A DNA stretch of 64,000 nt from Roseinatronobacter monicus (GTDB taxonomy: Bacteria; Pseudomonadota; Alphaproteobacteria; Rhodobacterales; Rhodobacteraceae), in the NCBI RefSeq assembly GCF_006716865.1, contig NZ_VFPT01000001.1, positions 20,001 through 84,000 on the forward strand. Reading direction: 5' to 3'. Made by a program: the position numbers and the translations under genes. Positions 11,151 to 20,126 of the stretch are shown here, piece by piece. Within the stretch, counting starts at the first letter, position 1; every line of letters starts with the position of its first letter. Under the pieces are notes generated by a model. The model worked only from the letters and a program-made list of their open reading frames with translations. It ran no database searches and was not told where the DNA came from.

Positions 11151-11587
11151 TGCGCGATGTTACGCCGAATTTCTGGCTGGATCAGTCAGATGGGGATGAG
11201 GATACGCCCGCGATCCTGCGCAGCACGATGACCGCCATCGATCTGCCCATAGCGGGACGCTACATCGACCAAGTTTGGCAGCTGGGCAACGCGCAGGAAT
11301 ATCTGGCCTTCGTCACCCATGGTGTGTTGCACGAAGAGCAGCTGAGCCTGTTATTGATTGGTGAGAACAGGCTGCAAGAGCAGATTGACATTTCACAGCC
11401 CCTCGCCGGGACGCCGCCGAAAATTTCTGCCTCGGTGACACAGGATCATGCGTTGGAATTCCAATTTCCGGCGGACCGTAAATGGCGCCTGAAGGTGCGG
11501 GCGCTTCCGGCCTGGCACTGGCCTTTGCAGAGCCCCCTGATTACTCGTCAGCCCAGATGGCGCGGACGGCTAAAATTGACAGCATAG
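11150..11587 (+). CDS. Hypothetical protein coupled to vgrG remnant
   Basis: A 145-residue protein, MRDVTPNFWLDQSDGDEDTP onward, whose ATG overlaps the stop of the vgrG remnant (TGATG), so its translation probably depends on the remnant frame. A TTG one codon upstream is also possible. There is no signal peptide, and the C terminus is basic and Arg/Trp-rich (PRWRGRLKL). The family is not recognised. It ends ten bases before the full vgrG. Inference: a VgrG-associated chaperone or adaptor, or a swapped-in cargo module. Confidence 0.6.
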   Translation: MRDVTPNFWLDQSDGDEDTPAILRSTMTAIDLPIAGRYIDQVWQLGNAQEYLAFVTHGVLHEEQLSLLLIGENRLQEQIDISQPLAGTPPKISASVTQDHALEFQFPADRKWRLKVRALPAWHWPLQSPLITRQPRWRGRLKLTA

Positions 11588-11597
11588 AGGAGATTTC

Positions 11598-13694
11598 ATG
11601 AGCTTATTTGAGCAGCTTTCCAGCCTTGCGCAGCGGTTTCTGGATCAGGATCAGGATCTGGCCTTCGGGTTTGAAGCGGCGGCGGGGCGGTTCACGGTTG
11701 TGGGGTTCTCGGTGCAAGAGGCGATCAACACGCCCTTCGAGATCGTTGTGGATCTGGCCTCATTGGACCCTGATATCGATCTGGCAGCCCTGCTGGATGC
11801 GCCGGCCTGTCTGGGATTGTATAGCAAATACCAGACCCCGCGTCATTTCCACGGGATTGTCACAGATGCCATGCGCGGCGATAGCGGGTACCGGCGCACC
11901 TTTTATACGCTGGTGCTGCGCCCGAGCCTGTCGCGGCTCGATCATGGCTCGGATTGGCGCATCTGGCAGGATATGACCGTGCCCGAAGTGGCCGCGCAAT
12001 TGCTGTCCGAACAGGGCGTCACGGATGTGGATTGGCGGCTGGCTGAGACCTATCTGCCGCGCGAATATCTGACCCAGGCGGGCGAGACCAACCGCGCGTT
12101 CCTGGAGCGCATTCTGGCCGAGGAAGGGATTTTCTACGCCTTCGCCCATTCGCCCGACGGCCATAAGCTGATCGTGACCGATGCGCCGCTGGCCATGCCG
12201 ATGATCGCCGATCCGGTGCTGGCCTATAATGCCAATCCCGGCGGGCAGTCGCGCGGGGTCTGGGTCAGCCGCTTCAGTCAGACCGAGCGGCTGCGCGCCT
12301 CGCATTATGCGATGGAGGATTACACGTTCCACAACCCCCCCGCCGGGATGGGCACGCTGGCCGTGGGCGAGCGGCTGGACGGGCTGAAAGGGCGCTACGA
12401 GCATTTCGCCTATCCGGGCCGCTACAAAGACCCCGCCAGCGTGGGCAACCGCTTCACCCGCCACAGGATCGAGGCTGAGCGGGTCGATGCCACCACTGGC
12501 GCGGGTGAGACGAATTGCCTGCATTTGAACGCAGCCTTCCAGATGACGCTGGCCGCCCATACTGACCCGCGCGCCAATAGCCGCCACCGGCTGCTGGCCG
12601 TGTCGCATTCGGGCCAGCAATCCGCCGCGCTGGAAGAAGACGCAGGCGACGCGCCCACGACCTATTCCGCCAGCTTCGTCACCCAGCCCGGACATCTGCC
12701 CTATCGCCCCGCAGTGCCGCGCAAACCGGTGGTGGACGGGCCGCAAATGGCCGTGGTCACCGGCCCCCCCGGAGAAGAGATTTATTGTGACAATTTTGGC
12801 CGCGTGAAGGTCCAATTCGAATGGAATCGCCACACACCTGCCGACGAGCACTCCAGCTGCTGGATCCGCGTCAGCCAGAACTGGGGCGGAGGCGGCTGGG
12901 GCCATATGGCCATCCCGCGCATTGGCCAGGAAGTCATCGTGGATTTCTTCGACGGGGATGCCGACCAACCCATCATCACCGGACGTACCTACAACGCCCG
13001 CAACCGCCCTCCTTACAAACTGCCCGAACACAAGACCCGCATGACCATCAAGTCCGACACCCACAAGGGGACAGGGTTCAACGAGCTGCGGTTTGAGGAT
13101 GAGGCCGGGCGGGAGGAAGTGTTCCTGCATGCGCAGAAGGACAGGAACGAGAAGACCCGTAACAACCACACCGAGCGCATCGACAATAACTGGGTGCAGA
13201 GTGTAGGTGCGGAAAAGGTCATAGAGGTCGGAGACAATCACATCGAACGTATCGGTGGAAATGTTTTCATATCTGTCGGCCCTTCCAATCTTGGGCAAAT
13301 GTTCTCTCGCGGGCTGCAAACCCTGACGGAAGGCATTGGCAAAGTTGCGAGTGCCCTTGGACTGCCCGGTGTGATCAATCCAGGGACGGGCAACTACGCC
13401 TTGACCGTGGAAAAAAGCAAGACCGAGGCTGTTGGCGTGTTGTCATCGGAAACTGTGGGCTCGCATAAATACATCAGCGCCGGTCAACAAATCAGCCTGA
13501 ATGCGGGCACCAATGTGACGGTGACCGCAAATAGAGTGCTGGATCTTTCCGCTCATTCTCTGGTGGCAATCAAGGTGGGGAAATCGGTTTTGACGATGCA
13601 TAAGGATGGGCGAGTTATCTTGTCGGGGAAATCTTTCAAGATCGATATGGAAGACAAGATAGACGCCAAAGCAGGCGAGATAAGGTTGAACTGA
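11598..13694 (+). CDS. vgrG: VgrG (TssI), type VI secretion spike protein
   Basis: A 698-residue VgrG, the trimeric spike at the tip of the Hcp tube that carries effectors. The gp27-like N-terminal part (about 20-390) includes the family pattern EYLTQAGETNRAFLERILAEEGIFYAF. The gp5-like OB domain follows, with IYCDNFGRVKVQFEWNR and WIRVSQNWGGGGWGHMAIPR and the signature GQEVIVDFFDGDADQPIITG (about 390-470). The C-terminal needle contains DNNWVQSVGAEKVIEVGDN-type repeats. No extra C-terminal enzymatic domain is seen, so effectors must be separate. The start has GAGGAG six bases upstream. Its TGA overlaps the ATG of the next gene, a typical VgrG-effector coupling. Confidence 0.95.
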   Translation: MSLFEQLSSLAQRFLDQDQDLAFGFEAAAGRFTVVGFSVQEAINTPFEIVVDLASLDPDIDLAALLDAPACLGLYSKYQTPRHFHGIVTDAMRGDSGYRRTFYTLVLRPSLSRLDHGSDWRIWQDMTVPEVAAQLLSEQGVTDVDWRLAETYLPREYLTQAGETNRAFLERILAEEGIFYAFAHSPDGHKLIVTDAPLAMPMIADPVLAYNANPGGQSRGVWVSRFSQTERLRASHYAMEDYTFHNPPAGMGTLAVGERLDGLKGRYEHFAYPGRYKDPASVGNRFTRHRIEAERVDATTGAGETNCLHLNAAFQMTLAAHTDPRANSRHRLLAVSHSGQQSAALEEDAGDAPTTYSASFVTQPGHLPYRPAVPRKPVVDGPQMAVVTGPPGEEIYCDNFGRVKVQFEWNRHTPADEHSSCWIRVSQNWGGGGWGHMAIPRIGQEVIVDFFDGDADQPIITGRTYNARNRPPYKLPEHKTRMTIKSDTHKGTGFNELRFEDEAGREEVFLHAQKDRNEKTRNNHTERIDNNWVQSVGAEKVIEVGDNHIERIGGNVFISVGPSNLGQMFSRGLQTLTEGIGKVASALGLPGVINPGTGNYALTVEKSKTEAVGVLSSETVGSHKYISAGQQISLNAGTNVTVTANRVLDLSAHSLVAIKVGKSVLTMHKDGRVILSGKSFKIDMEDKIDAKAGEIRLN

Positions 13695-14320
13695 TGGCAG
13701 ACGCGGATGATTTCAAGGAACTGGTGCTGGCAGAGTTCAACCAGATGGGACTGGAGATTGCCAAATTCACGCGCGGTGAACTGGTCACTTCGGGGGCGTG
13801 GTATTATAACGAGCAGGCCTCTGACAGCGTGGCGGAGAATCTGGGCACGGCGGTCGAACAAATCGCCGATGGCGTGAGCAGGTTGACTGAGAAGGATAGT
13901 CCGGAATGGGAATACTTCATCGAGACCTATGAGGATGTTGGTGAAGATGTGGCGCGACAATATCGAGGTTTTTCGCGCCCCAGATTCGAACGCGCAGTTC
14001 GCAGTTTTGGGCGCGCCTGGGGGAAGCTTGGAATTGGCGAGGATCTAGGAAACCAGGCGGCCTTCCAATTCGTCCATATGCATATCACATACAGAACACA
14101 GCAAGGTCTGTTGCGGGTGATTGAGAGTGTTTACCAGGATGATTGTTGAGCGACAACCACCTTGGCCGGTAGCGACAACCATCTTGGCCGGTGGCGCTGA
14201 TCGGAGGGCGGGCTTGCCCGCCTGGAGGTCAGCGCCACCGGCCAAGATGATTTTGGGTTAGGTGCTGGTCGCTGCGGGTTGATAAGCCGGAAGCCTCTAC
14301 GTTCCAACGGAGGACCCCGG

Positions 14321-15823
14321 TTGGCCTATCAATCCATCACCGACCAGCAATTGAGATTATACATGACCGACCTCAAAAATCACAGCCAATGCACATCAGC
14401 CGCCCGTGCCGGGTTCAGCGAAAGAACCGCTCGGCGATTTGATGCAGATCCAACGCCCCCTTCACAGCGCAAGATTGTTCACGGGCGTACAGTATCCGAT
14501 CCTCTTGAAGGGTATTGGGAGAATGACATCCTTCCTGTTCTGGAGAACGACAATGCCCTGCAGGCCGTGACGTTGTTGCGTCACCTCCAGGGTCTACATC
14601 CTTTGGCTTTTCCAGATGATCGCATCCGCCGAACCCTGGAGCGAAGGGTCCGGCAGTGGCGCGCGCTTAAAGGCCCGGAGCGCGACATCATTTTTCGCCA
14701 GACACCAGAGCCAGGCTATATGGCACAGTCCGACTTCACCCATGCAGCCGAGCTGGAAGTGACCATTGCAGGCGCACCATTCCCGCACCTGCTTTATCAT
14801 TTCGCAATGGTCTATAGCCGCTGGGAACATGTTGGTGTTGTCTTGGGCGGGGAGAGTTTTACGGCCTTGGCCGAGAACCTCCAGCAGGCGTTGTGGGCCT
14901 TGGGGGGTGTTCCACAAAACCATCGTACGGATAGTCTTTCAGCCGCATTTCGAAATCTGACGCGTGACGAGTGTGAGGATATTACCAAGCGCTATGAAGC
15001 GTTCGTCGGTCATTATGGTATGGATGCCAGTCGCAACAACCGTGGTGAAGCCCATGAGAATGGCGCCGTGGAATCGCAGAACCGTCACTTGAAGAAGGCC
15101 ATCGCACAGGCACTGATCCTGCGCGGCAGCCGTGATTTTGCATCTGTGGCCGAGTATCGTCGTTTCATTGATATGCTGGTGGCGCGGCGCAATCGACAGC
15201 GTATGGAAGCGGTTGAGGTAGAACAGCTGCATCTTAAACCTTTGCCGCCGCGGCGCACCACAGACTATACGGAAGTTATCGTGCCGGTCACAAGAATGGG
15301 CGGCTTCAGGGTCAAAAGCATCTTTTACAGCGCGCCGTCACAGCTCATCGGGCAGCGTTTGCGCATCCATCTATATGATGACCGCCTCGACGCATTCTTG
15401 GGCAGCACCCTTGTCGCAACGCATCCCCGTGGCCGAGGCCGTAACGATGGCCATCGTGTCCATGTCATCAATTACCACCACGTTATCCATGCCTTGAAGC
15501 GCAAACCACAGGCTCTTTGGAGCTCGATCTACCGCGATAGCCTCTTCCCCCGCACCGAATACGCGCAGGCCTGGGAAGTGCTACAGCACAGCCTGCCGCG
15601 ACGCGACGCCTGCCGCCGCATGGTCGCTCTGCTCTTTATTGCCCACGATCAAGCCTGCGAAGCGGAATTGGCACGTCTTCTTGCTGACGATCTCGGCTCT
15701 GGTTTGATACCGGACCCAAAGACGCTCGCGACACAGCTCACCCCTAAACACGCTGCCAAAGGATGTTGTGGTTTCTCATCCGTCGCTGGACAGCTTCGAT
15801 GCGCTGCTGGAGGTACGCGCATG
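14321..15823 (+). CDS. istA: IS21 transposase IstA, apparent frameshift near its 3' end
   Basis: A DDE transposase of about 500 residues. TTG at 14321 is preceded by GGAGG seven bases upstream and gives the N terminus LAYQSITDQQLRLYM. Catalytic acidic residues are visible in QSDFTH, HRTDSLSAAF and HENGAVESQN. Near 15741-15744, a CCCC tract, the frame appears shifted: the expected IstA tail LPKDVVVSHPSLDSFDALL is in the +1 frame and ends at the TGA that overlaps the ATG of istB. In the given sequence the zero frame instead runs straight into istB, producing one long fused frame to 16642. This could be an inactivating indel, a sequencing error in the C tract, or a programmed shift. Confidence 0.85.
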
Positions 15824-16642
15824 ACCTCCCGGGAGATCGACATCCACACGCTGCCCAGCATGCTGAGCGCCCTGCGCTTACCCAGCTTCCACAAGCTATG
15901 GCAGGAAATCGCCACACGAGCCGATACCGAAGGCTGGCCGGCTGCGCGCTTCCTGGCCGTGCTGGCCGAATACGAACTCGCCGAGCGGGACATGCGCCGC
16001 ATGCGCCGTCATCTGAATGAATCCCAGCTCCCAGCTGGAAAGACTTTGGCAACCTTCGATTTCAAAGCTCTGCCTACCTTACCACGCGCCCGGGTCGAAG
16101 CTCTGGCTGCGGGAGATTGGTTGGACGGCGGCGCAAACCTGATCGCCATTGGCAACTCCGGCACGGGCAAGACCCACATTCTCTGTGCCATTGGCCATGC
16201 CCTGATCGAAGCAGGCCATAGGGTCTTCTATACCCGGACCAGCGATCTTGTCCAAAGACTGCAAGCCGCACGTCGGGATCTGGTGCTCGAAGCAGCTTTG
16301 GCCAAGCTCGACAAATTTGACCTGATCATCCTTGATGACATTACCTATGCCCACAAGGATCAGGCCGAAACCGGGGTGCTCTTCGAACTGATTGCCCGGC
16401 GATACGAATATCGCAGCATCGCCATCGCGGCCAATCAGCCGTTCAGTGGATGGGATCAAATCTTTCCCGACAAAGCCATGACCGTCGCGGCCATCGACCG
16501 ACTTGTCCACCATGCCAGCATTCTTGAGATGAATGCGCAAAGCTTTCGCCAAAGAAGCGCTGCGGCCAACATGAAAATGCAAAACGAAGCCTCAGCGACA
16601 ACCAAAAACGACAACCAAGAAGAAGGAAAAAACCTGACCTAA
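15821..16642 (+). CDS. istB: IS21 helper ATPase IstB
   Basis: A 273-residue AAA+ ATPase that aids IstA in target choice. It begins MTSREIDIHTLPSMLSALRL and carries Walker A GNSGTGKTH (about residues 108-116), Walker B LIILDDI and a sensor-like AANQPFSGWDQIF segment. The ATG overlaps the expected istA stop (ATGA), the usual IS21 arrangement. Because of the shift in istA, it is also in frame with istA here. Confidence 0.92.
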   Translation: MTSREIDIHTLPSMLSALRLPSFHKLWQEIATRADTEGWPAARFLAVLAEYELAERDMRRMRRHLNESQLPAGKTLATFDFKALPTLPRARVEALAAGDWLDGGANLIAIGNSGTGKTHILCAIGHALIEAGHRVFYTRTSDLVQRLQAARRDLVLEAALAKLDKFDLIILDDITYAHKDQAETGVLFELIARRYEYRSIAIAANQPFSGWDQIFPDKAMTVAAIDRLVHHASILEMNAQSFRQRSAAANMKMQNEASATTKNDNQEEGKNLT

Positions 16643-17228
16643 AGACAGTAAAAAACACAACCCCGGCGGCCGCTATAACCGGCCAAGGTGGTTGTCGGCA
16701 CCGGACAAGGTGGTTGACGCGCTACAGATGATGCCGAACTAAAGAAACATGTGGAATATGCCTACGTGTACTCCAATCATGTGCGGTGGTTCTTGGTCGA
16801 TTTTGCACGCGCTGCGGGCGATGTGCCACCAGATGCAGTGGATGTTTTTGCCAATCTCTACGCGGAAGGGCAGGCCATCAAGAACTGGGGGGCAAGTGTT
16901 GAAGACATGGCGATATTGTCCAATCCGGCGCTGATCCCCAGAGGGCCGATCGCAGAGTCGATCGCTGCCTATGAAGCCGGGATTGCGGCGATCGAAGCGC
17001 AGATCATCGCAGAGATGCGAAGGATGAATTACGACCTGCCACAGCAGATCACAGACAGGCAAGCCGGCCAACAGGGCTCCAACCCTGTGCGCAGGATCTA
17101 TAGCATGCTCGCCACGGAGCGTGATCATAGAGCACGCAGGAGGATTGAGGAATCGACCATCCCGCGCCTTGAAGCTGATCTTGCCGAGGCCCAACAGATG
17201 CTGGATTATTTAAAAAGGTTGCAACGCG

Positions 17229-18515
17229 ATGTTGACACGATTGAAAATTGATCACCTGCTCAGAGGCCTTGCACTCTCGACATGCCTGTGGGCTGCACCT
17301 TCGGCGCATGCGGATACGCCTTTGCGGCTTGATCTGGACCTGAGCTTCGAGGAGAACGTGAACCTGTTCTTTGATGCGCTGGAACGCGGGGATCCGACTG
17401 ACCCGGATGACCTGTTTTACCTTGCATCCAACCTGGTCTCGCCCGTGCGCGCGCGCGAAATGCATGATGTTGAAATCCCACGCGCATTTCGGTTGCGCAC
17501 CATCTATGCAGATCAGATCGCACAGCGTTTTGCGGATTATGCTGCAGAGCCAGAGAACAAGAAGCGGGCGATCTATTACAGCTATCACTCCAGATTTGGG
17601 GGGGGCAGTCTTTGGGATCGCGACGCAGACGGGCTGTCCGATCAACGCAGCATCTGCCAGATATTCATGCAGGCGATCAATCCGACGTATCAACACGAGG
17701 ATGAAAGAAGCTGCCTGGTGACCCAGCGGGACCTTGTGATTGCCGAGCTGCCGGAGCTGCCGGAGGAACCTTTTTCAACGCTGTTGCGGGCAGATATTCA
17801 TGCCTATTTATTTTTTTTAAATGACCACGCCCGTTTCACCGGCCGGATATATACGTATGACCGTGGCAGCGAGCCGCCACCTGACGAATGGTTCGAAAAC
17901 GTCGCGCCGGAACGTGTCAAAACCGCGTTCGACGTCTGGCGCGCATGGCATTACGACGACAGCTTCTGGTCTTGGCTACGTACGCAACCCATACCGCCAG
18001 AGGCTTTGCAAGATGCGATGGCGTTGAGCGACCTGTGTATCTCACTCATGCAGGTGATGGATAAGACACAGCTCTCTGAAACAGCCGATTATATCTGCGG
18101 CTTGTTGAATTACGAGATGGATATGGATGTCGCGACGGAGCTGCTGGGGCAAATACCACCGGAGGCATTTGAGGATATTCCGGGGGCGCAACTGATGCAT
18201 GGCGCGCTTGCAATGTGTTCTGATGTTGAACCGCGCCCTCGCCGATCTTTCCAACCCGAGGAAACCGTATCGCTTGCGCGGGGGCGATGCACAGGTGTTG
18301 TATTGCATACACTTGAAAGCAGCCGTCGCTGCCGCCCCCCCTTATCCCTCACGCCGGAAAGTGGCTATTATCTGAGCGAGCTGTTCGCAAGTTGCCGTGT
18401 TGCCAACTTGCTCAGCATTGCTGATCGCAACCAGGTCAGCCGAAGAACTGGCCCGCGCCCACCACTGGCGGAGCAACACAACCCGTTCGCCACGCCACCA
18501 CAGAGGACAGATTGA
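17229..18515 (+). CDS. Sec-exported protein, copy 1 (candidate T6SS immunity protein)
   Basis: A 428-residue protein with a clear signal peptide: basic start MLTRLKIDHLLRG, hydrophobic LALSTCLWAAPSAHA, cleavage after AHA. The mature part begins DTPLRLDLDLSFEENV. It is mostly helical, with several Cys and a Trp-rich segment WHYDDSFWSWLRTQP. The family is not recognised. It overlaps the end of the split cargo gene by 23 bases and is followed by a near-identical second copy. Periplasmic proteins duplicated in tandem next to a VgrG-linked gene are typical of immunity proteins against cell-wall or membrane-active effectors; this is inference. The C-terminal part is proline-rich and basic. Confidence 0.75.
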   Translation: MLTRLKIDHLLRGLALSTCLWAAPSAHADTPLRLDLDLSFEENVNLFFDALERGDPTDPDDLFYLASNLVSPVRAREMHDVEIPRAFRLRTIYADQIAQRFADYAAEPENKKRAIYYSYHSRFGGGSLWDRDADGLSDQRSICQIFMQAINPTYQHEDERSCLVTQRDLVIAELPELPEEPFSTLLRADIHAYLFFLNDHARFTGRIYTYDRGSEPPPDEWFENVAPERVKTAFDVWRAWHYDDSFWSWLRTQPIPPEALQDAMALSDLCISLMQVMDKTQLSETADYICGLLNYEMDMDVATELLGQIPPEAFEDIPGAQLMHGALAMCSDVEPRPRRSFQPEETVSLARGRCTGVVLHTLESSRRCRPPLSLTPESGYYLSELFASCRVANLLSIADRNQVSRRTGPRPPLAEQHNPFATPPQRTD

Positions 18516-18552
18516 TTCCCGGCATTTCACGCAAGGGCTGTAGGTCATAGCG

Positions 18553-19836
18553 ATGTTGACACGATTGAAAATTGATCACCTGCTCAGAGGCCTTGCACTC
18601 TCGACATGCCTGTGGGCTGTGCCTTCGGCGCATGCGGATACGCCTTTGCGGCTTGATCTGGACCTGAGCTTCGAGGAGAACGTGACCCTGTTTTTTGATG
18701 CGCTGGAACGCGGGGATCCGACTGACCCGGATGACCTGTTTTACCTTGCATCCAACCTGGTCTCGCCCGTGCGCGCGCGCGAAATGCATGATGTTGAAAT
18801 CCCACGCGCATTTCGGTTGCGCACCATCTATGCAGATCAGATCGCACAGCGTTTTGCGGATTATGCGGCACAGCCAGAGAACAAGAAGCGGGCGATCTAT
18901 TACAGCTATCACTCCAGATTTGGGGGGGGCAGTCTTTGGGGTCGCGACGCAGACGGGCTGTCCGATCAACGCAGCATCTGCCAGATATTCATGCAGGCGA
19001 TCAATCCGACGTATCAACACGAGGATGAAAGAAGCTGCCTGGTGACCCAGCGGGACCTTGTGATTGCCGAGCTGCCGGAACTGCCGGAGGAACCTTTTTC
19101 AACGCTGTTGCGGGCAGATATTTACGCGCATTTGTTTTTCTTGAATGGGCATGTGACGCGTGGACGGCCATACCTGCTTCTGGACCGTGGCGAAGCGCCA
19201 CCACCGGATGAATGGTTCGAACATGTCGCGCCGGAAGAGGTAAGAATAGCGTTTCAGGCATGGTCTGCATGGCATTACGATGACAGCTTTTGGTCCTGGC
19301 TGCGTACGCAACCCACACCGCCAGAGGCGTTGCAAGATGCGATGGCGTTGAGTGGTCAATGTATACCACTCATGCAGGTGATGGATAAGACACAGCTCTC
19401 TGAAACAGCCGATTATATCTGCGGCTTGTTGAATTACGAGATGGATATAGATGTCGCGAGGGAGCTGCTGGGGCAGATACCACCGGAGGCATTTGAGGAT
19501 ATTCCGGGGGCGCACCGGATGCATGGCGCGCTTGAAATGTGTTCCGATGTTGAACCGCGCCCTCGCCGATCTTTCCACCCCGAGGAAACCGTATCGCTTG
19601 CGCGGGGGCGATGCACAGGTGTTGTATTGTATACAATTGGCATCCGACGCTGCCGCCCCCCCTTATCCCTCACGCCGGAAAGTGGCTATTATCTGAGCGA
19701 GCTGTTCGCAAGTTGTGAGGTTGCCAACTTGCTCAGCATTGCTGATCGCAACCAGGTCAGCCGAAGAACTGGCCCGCGCCCACCACTGGCGGAGCAACAC
19801 AACCCGTTCGCCGCGCCACCACAGAGGACAGATTGA
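18553..19836 (+). CDS. Sec-exported protein, copy 2 (candidate T6SS immunity protein)
   Basis: A 427-residue tandem paralogue of the preceding gene with the same signal peptide except Ala to Val before PSAHA. The proteins are almost identical at both ends but differ strongly over about residues 193-238: copy 1 has DHARFTGRIYTYDRGSE, copy 2 has GHVTRGRPYLLLDRGEA. One codon is also missing near residue 369. Flanking identity with a divergent centre suggests that the central patch holds binding specificity. Its stop overlaps the ATG of the PAAR gene (TGATG), so it was part of the effector/immunity/PAAR transcription unit. Confidence 0.75.
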   Translation: MLTRLKIDHLLRGLALSTCLWAVPSAHADTPLRLDLDLSFEENVTLFFDALERGDPTDPDDLFYLASNLVSPVRAREMHDVEIPRAFRLRTIYADQIAQRFADYAAQPENKKRAIYYSYHSRFGGGSLWGRDADGLSDQRSICQIFMQAINPTYQHEDERSCLVTQRDLVIAELPELPEEPFSTLLRADIYAHLFFLNGHVTRGRPYLLLDRGEAPPPDEWFEHVAPEEVRIAFQAWSAWHYDDSFWSWLRTQPTPPEALQDAMALSGQCIPLMQVMDKTQLSETADYICGLLNYEMDIDVARELLGQIPPEAFEDIPGAHRMHGALEMCSDVEPRPRRSFHPEETVSLARGRCTGVVLYTIGIRRCRPPLSLTPESGYYLSELFASCEVANLLSIADRNQVSRRTGPRPPLAEQHNPFAAPPQRTD

Positions 19837-20126
19837 TGCCCGCCATTTCACGCAAGGGCGATAGTGCATCCGGACATGGTTGCTTTCCGCCAACATCGGC
19901 AGTATCTGCAAGCCCGAATGTCTATATCAACGACATCCCAGCCTTGCGGCAGGGGGATGCGGTCGCTGCGCACGGGTGTGGCAAATGCCCCCCACATCCC
20001 CGCAGTGTGGCAGGTGGGTCCGCAACTGTGTTTGTCAATGGTCGCCCCGTTGCCAGATTGGGCGATTCTGTAGATTGCGGCGGTGCGATGGCAGCAGCTT
20101 CAGGAAATGTCTATGCCGGAGGATAA
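19836..20126 (+). CDS. PAAR-domain spike tip protein
   Basis: A 96-residue PAAR protein, the conical tip that caps VgrG and can carry effectors. It begins MPAISRKGDSASGHGCFPP, and the repeats NVYINDIPALRQGDAVAAHGCG and TVFVNGRPVARLGDSVDCGGAMAAAS show the typical PAAR spacing and the His/Cys metal ligands. The length fits a bare PAAR domain with no fused toxin. The ATG overlaps the stop of the preceding exported-protein gene. The end overlaps the next gene by 14 bases. Confidence 0.92.
   Translation: MPAISRKGDSASGHGCFPPTSAVSASPNVYINDIPALRQGDAVAAHGCGKCPPHPRSVAGGSATVFVNGRPVARLGDSVDCGGAMAAASGNVYAGG

Larger units (their letters stand above)
14144..16726 (+). mobile_element. IS21-family insertion sequence
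   Basis: The ends are TGTTGAGCGACAACCACC (left) and, read inward from the right, TGTAGCGCGTCAACCACC. Each end carries two subrepeats built on GACAACCANCTTGGCCGGT. A 6-bp direct duplication, GATGAT, flanks it (14138-14143 and 16727-16732). It carries istA and istB. The perfect duplication and the intact flanking frame show a recent insertion. Length is about 2.58 kb, normal for IS21 elements. Confidence 0.93.
13694..17251 (+). pseudogene. T6SS cargo gene split by an IS21-like element
   Basis: The gene starts at 13694, overlapping the vgrG stop, and runs 150 codons to 14143. There the IS inserts; the frame then stops at once (QDDC, TGA). Removing the IS and one GATGAT copy joins 14143 to 16733 in frame and gives a continuous protein of 322 residues. 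The two halves are mostly helical; the second half has a coiled-coil-like end. No family is recognised. Its position directly after vgrG and before two tandem exported proteins suggests an effector or a VgrG adaptor. In the present sequence only a truncated 151-residue protein could be made. Codons after 16751 could be translated from an internal GTG, but that is unlikely to restore function. Confidence 0.85.
17226..19860 (+). repeat. Tandem duplication, unit about 1.32 kb
   Basis: Copy 1 runs from 17226 to about 18541 and copy 2 from 18550 to about 19860. Each unit holds one exported-protein gene plus the first bases of the PAAR gene. In copy 1 the PAAR start survives only as GATTGATTCCCGGC and CATTTCACGCAAGGGC (18511-18537), with its ATG changed to ATT. 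Confidence 0.85.

Noticed and set aside
11760..13319. 519-codon minus-strand frame opposite vgrG
   Set aside because: Antisense to an unmistakable VgrG; a by-product of GC-rich codon bias.
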